In this document: piece after piece, positions 15,720-18,309 of the stretch
Layout of the letters: each line of letters opens with the position of its first letter
Position numbering within the stretch: position 1 is the stretch's first letter
Assembly: GCA_964474755.1 (NCBI GenBank)
Contig: CAYYUG010000082.1
Location: 1-18,309 of the forward strand
Direction: 5' to 3'
DNA: 18,309 nt
Source: GCA-2717185 sp964474755
GTDB taxonomy: Bacteria; Pseudomonadota; Alphaproteobacteria; UBA8366; GCA-2717185
The notes under the pieces: generated by a model
Told to the model about the DNA's origin: nothing
Seen by the model: the letters and a program-made list of their open reading frames with translations, nothing else
The model's database searches: none
Position numbers and translations under genes: made by a program

Positions 15720-17006
15720 ATGATAATCGAGATCACGGTTCCGACGCTCGGTGAATCGATCGTAGAGGCTACCGTCTCGCAATGGTTCAAGCAGATCGGC
15801 GACATTGTCGATGCGGATGAACCTATCCTGGAACTCGAGACTGACAAGGTAACGGTCGAGGTGCCAGCGCCGTCGGCGGGTGTGCTGGCCGAAATTTTTG
15901 CTACAGACGGCGTCAATGTGGAAGTCGGGGCCATTCTCGGCAGCATCGCCGAGGGAGAGACGGCGAAGGCAGAAGCGAATCGGGCTCCGGTCGTCGAAGA
16001 GAGACCCGCGCTGGAACTGGAGCCTATGCCGAAATCTTTCACTGCGCCCCCACCCACATCGGCTGTTTTGGCGCAGGGCAACGCGTCTGCCTTGTCGCCG
16101 GCCGTGCGCAAATTGGTGGAAGAACACAATATCGACCCTAAACAGGTCACCGGGACTGGGCCGAAAGGCCGCCTGCTTAAGACGGACTTGCTGACCTACT
16201 TGGAGGGCAAACCTGCTGCATCTGCTGCAAAATCGGTTGCGCCCACTGCCCCTCCGTCAGTGGCTATCACACCTGCATCCGAGTTGTCGGAGCGTACGCC
16301 CGATCCGCGTGGCGAGGAGATCGTCCGCATGTCTCGCCTGCGTCAGCGCATCGCTGAGCGCCTCAAGCAGGCGCAGAATACGGCCGCCATGCTGTCGACC
16401 TTCAACGAGGTCGATATGGGTGCACTGATGAAGCTGCGCGCAGAATACCGCGATAAGTTTGAAAAAAAACACAGTGTCCGTCTCGGTTTCCTTTCCTTTT
16501 TTGTCAAGGCGGCAATCATTGCGCTGAAAGAGATCCCGGCGGTCAATGCGGAAATCTATGGCGATCAGTTGATTTACAAAAATTACTACGATATCGGCGT
16601 CGCAGTCGGTACGCCACAAGGGCTTGTCGTGCCGGTTCTACGTGATGCCGATGCTATGAGCTTTGCGGAAATCGAAGGTACGATTACCGATTTCGGCCGT
16701 CGCGCCCGGGATGGCAAATTGACTATAGCTGAGATGACCGGAGGCACCTTTACCATTTCCAATGGCGGCGTGTTCGGCTCGCTACTGTCGACGCCGATTC
16801 TTAACCCACCACAATCCGGTATCCTCGGAATGCACAAAATACAGAAGCGGCCGATGGTTGTCGGTGACGAGATCAAGGTCTGCAACATGATGTATCTTGC
16901 TTTATCCTACGATCACCGCATCATCGATGGTCGTGAAGCGGTCACCTTCCTGGTTCGCATGAAGGAATGCCTCGAAGATCCGCAGCGCCTGTTGATCGAT
17001 GTTTAA
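15720..17006 (+). CDS. sucB: 2-oxoglutarate dehydrogenase E2 component (dihydrolipoyl succinyltransferase)
   Basis: This 428-residue core subunit transfers the succinyl group from lipoate to CoA. An N-terminal lipoyl domain (about residues 2-77) has the acceptor Lys43 in ETDKVTVE. An Ala/Pro-rich linker follows. The peripheral subunit-binding domain lies at about 123-163 (SPAVRKLVEEHNID, then GTGPKGRLLKTD). A second flexible linker leads to the catalytic domain at about 195-428, with His399 and Asp403 in SYDHRIIDG. The single lipoyl domain is usual for SucB. AAAGG about 8 bases upstream supports ATG 15720. It is normally followed by lpd (E3) in alphaproteobacteria, but here a convergent gene ends 3 bp after the stop codon. 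Confidence 0.97.
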   Translation: MIIEITVPTLGESIVEATVSQWFKQIGDIVDADEPILELETDKVTVEVPAPSAGVLAEIFATDGVNVEVGAILGSIAEGETAKAEANRAPVVEERPALELEPMPKSFTAPPPTSAVLAQGNASALSPAVRKLVEEHNIDPKQVTGTGPKGRLLKTDLLTYLEGKPAASAAKSVAPTAPPSVAITPASELSERTPDPRGEEIVRMSRLRQRIAERLKQAQNTAAMLSTFNEVDMGALMKLRAEYRDKFEKKHSVRLGFLSFFVKAAIIALKEIPAVNAEIYGDQLIYKNYYDIGVAVGTPQGLVVPVLRDADAMSFAEIEGTITDFGRRARDGKLTIAEMTGGTFTISNGGVFGSLLSTPILNPPQSGILGMHKIQKRPMVVGDEIKVCNMMYLALSYDHRIIDGREAVTFLVRMKECLEDPQRLLIDV

Positions 17007-17009
17007 AAC

Positions 17010-17900
17010 TTAAAGGCGGCGTCGCCTCCGTATTTGGCCGCCGCCTTCGATGCGGCAGATTACCTGCGCGACTGTCAGTTGTTGACGGATGGCTGTTCCG
17101 TAGTCGATGAAATTGCTGTCGCTGGGGCTGGTGTTCAGACCAGCGGAGGGAAGGCCTGCGGCTTTGACCTTCGCCTGTGAAAGCAGTTGTTCCATTGAAA
17201 TAGGCGCTGTAGTGAAGACGCGGCCGCGACGTACGCTTGATGCTACCGTGACGCCGACAATCTCACCTTTGGCATTCAGGGTTGGGCCGCCGCTGATGCC
17301 GCCCAAACTGTCCGTTGATGGCATGCGGTGGCGTTCGGCCCAGGCGACGACAGGTTCGGTGTGCCGGTAGCGCCCGGTCGTGCGCATGTTGCGCCGGCCC
17401 AGCAGAGAAGAGGTGACCTGGCCAGGCTTGGCTTGCGGAAATCCGAAGTGGAATCCCGTCTGTCGAACCCTCAGTAGATCCTTGGATATTGAAAGAGGCG
17501 GCGCTTTTCGGTGCGTCCAAAGCATCGCCATGTCGGCGCGCGGATGCGGCAATATGCGCGCTACTCGGATCGCGCGGCGGGGACTGACGATCAGTCCGAC
17601 CTTGTCGCACCCATCAATAACATGGCGGGCAGTGATCCAGATCCCATCGTTCCGGATGGCAAATGCCGTGCCGGTGCTGTTGGCTTTGTCGCCTGTCTCG
17701 ATGGTGAAGAGAGGATCGCGCGCCGTTGCCTGCGGTAGAACCGGGCTGGATGGTTGGGGTTGGCGCCCCCGCAGGGTGGGTTGTGTAAAGGCGGGACGCC
17801 GAATGGAGGGCCTGTCTTCGTCGCTATCGAGATAGTTGCTGACTACCTGGAACGCCAGGATCAAGACCAGAATCAGCCAGCCTTTGCGGAATCCGCGCAA
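17010..17900 (-). CDS. Membrane-anchored trypsin-like serine protease
   Basis: This 296-residue protein has a short basic N-terminus and one hydrophobic segment at about residues 8-24, without a clear signal peptidase site, so it is probably anchored facing the periplasm. A Pro/Arg/Gln-rich linker (about 30-62) leads to a chymotrypsin-fold protease domain. The triad is His93 (TARHVIDGC), Asp123 (RADMAML) and Ser203 (GGISGGP). No PDZ domain follows, unlike DegP. The start is a TTG (17898-17900), 4 bp after the stop of the upstream DUF350 gene and without a good Shine-Dalgarno, so translation is probably coupled to it. The C-terminus ends in five arginines and a leucine, encoded by a strand of the hairpin that separates this gene from sucB. 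Substrates are unknown. Confidence 0.8.
   Translation of the reverse strand: MRGFRKGWLILVLILAFQVVSNYLDSDEDRPSIRRPAFTQPTLRGRQPQPSSPVLPQATARDPLFTIETGDKANSTGTAFAIRNDGIWITARHVIDGCDKVGLIVSPRRAIRVARILPHPRADMAMLWTHRKAPPLSISKDLLRVRQTGFHFGFPQAKPGQVTSSLLGRRNMRTTGRYRHTEPVVAWAERHRMPSTDSLGGISGGPTLNAKGEIVGVTVASSVRRGRVFTTAPISMEQLLSQAKVKAAGLPSAGLNTSPSDSNFIDYGTAIRQQLTVAQVICRIEGGGQIRRRRRL
17013..17047 (-). terminator. Hairpin between convergent sucB and protease genes, probable terminator
   Basis: AAGGCGGCG (17013-17021) pairs exactly with CGCCGCCTT (17039-17047), a 9-bp GC-rich stem with a 17-base loop. Read on the minus strand, the stem is followed by TTTAAGTTTT, resembling a rho-independent terminator for the protease transcript. 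On the plus strand no T-run follows, so termination of sucB by it is less certain. The stem lies within the protease coding end. Confidence 0.45.
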
Positions 17901-17904
17901 TGCA

Positions 17905-18309
17905 CTAACCAGAGACCGCGGCGGCGGTTATGGCGGCTACGGCAAGTTTTACCGACGAGAGCAGAATCGCAGCGCCAATTTCGCCATTCTCGATGCGGGC
18001 TGGCAGGTCCTTCAGAAGAAAATCAATAATCCGGTAGACAATTAGCAGTATGAAGACGGTGACGCCGCCCCAGACGAGGATGTCTAGTACGCTGACACTG
18101 ACAGCCATGCTGAAGGCGAGGGGAATAGCGAGGCTAAGAATGGCGCCGGATAGAGCGACCGCCGCCGCGTTGTTGCCCTCGCGCACGAGCTTGAGCTCCG
18201 GATAGGGGGTAATCCATTCATAGATGACCACACCGGCGATCAGAATTGACAGGGTCACTGCGAAATGAAGGATTAATGCCGGGAGGCCCGATCCCAGGCT
18301 TGCTATCAT
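17905..18309 (-). CDS. DUF350 family integral membrane protein
   Basis: This 134-residue protein has four hydrophobic helices at about residues 8-30, 47-70, 73-95 and 107-130. The pattern matches the DUF350 (UPF0719) family: ELKLVREGNNAAAVALSGAILSLAIPL-type second helix (written here only as a family resemblance), a short LLKDLPARIENGE loop, and a final Ala-rich helix. The function of the family is not established. The start ATG falls on the last three bases of the window (18307-18309), so the true start could lie further upstream outside it. The gene ends 4 bp before the protease TTG, forming a two-gene operon with it. Confidence 0.75.
   Translation of the reverse strand: MIASLGSGLPALILHFAVTLSILIAGVVIYEWITPYPELKLVREGNNAAAVALSGAILSLAIPLAFSMAVSVSVLDILVWGGVTVFILLIVYRIIDFLLKDLPARIENGEIGAAILLSSVKLAVAAITAAAVSG

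Noticed and set aside
17380..17835. A 151-codon plus-strand ORF
   Set aside because: It is antisense to the protease, whose complete catalytic triad fixes the coding strand.

Overview
The window looks like chromosomal DNA from an alphaproteobacterium, probably a Rhodospirillales-like lineage. GC is moderate to high (judged by eye). Genes are densely packed with several 4-bp start/stop overlaps. The protein content also fits: a HisN of the inositol-monophosphatase type, a YejABEF-type transporter, a COG4091-type dehydrogenase, and zapE close to mdh and the 2-oxoglutarate dehydrogenase genes. I see no tRNA, rRNA, CRISPR array, insertion sequence or phage gene. The lineage is an inference from gene content, not from a marker gene.

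Layout. (1) Positions 1-624 hold the 3' part of a histidinol-phosphatase gene (hisN-like). (2) Positions 739-6411 hold a complete ABC importer of the Yej (oligopeptide/microcin C) type: binding protein, two permeases and a double ATPase. It is followed by a ghrA-type 2-hydroxyacid dehydrogenase (6442-7371) with a near-perfect Shine-Dalgarno. (3) A 76-codon orphan ORF follows (7389-7619). After a 228-bp gap comes a tightly coupled group: a COG4091-type Rossmann/SAF dehydrogenase, an SDR oxidoreductase, the ZapE/AFG1 ATPase, and a small two-helix membrane protein (7848-11553). (4) A 167-bp gap rich in inverted repeats precedes mdh-sucA-sucB (11721-17006). (5) Converging on sucB, on the minus strand, are a membrane-anchored trypsin-like protease and, upstream of it, a DUF350 membrane protein whose start codon lies on the last base of the window.

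How the genes work together. MDH and the E1 and E2 subunits of 2-oxoglutarate dehydrogenase form a TCA-cycle operon. The usual alphaproteobacterial neighbours sucC-sucD (between mdh and sucA) and lpd (after sucB) are not there. The Yej importer, GhrA, COG4091-type dehydrogenase and SDR could form an uptake and oxidation/reduction module for an unidentified substrate. ZapE and the small membrane protein appear to be co-translated with that module. The protease and DUF350 protein make a separate two-gene envelope operon.

No clearly new defence, mobile or RNA system is visible. The items most worth checking are the rearranged TCA operon, the inverted-repeat cluster upstream of mdh, the COG4091/SDR/GhrA module with its orphan small ORF, and the protease-DUF350 pair.
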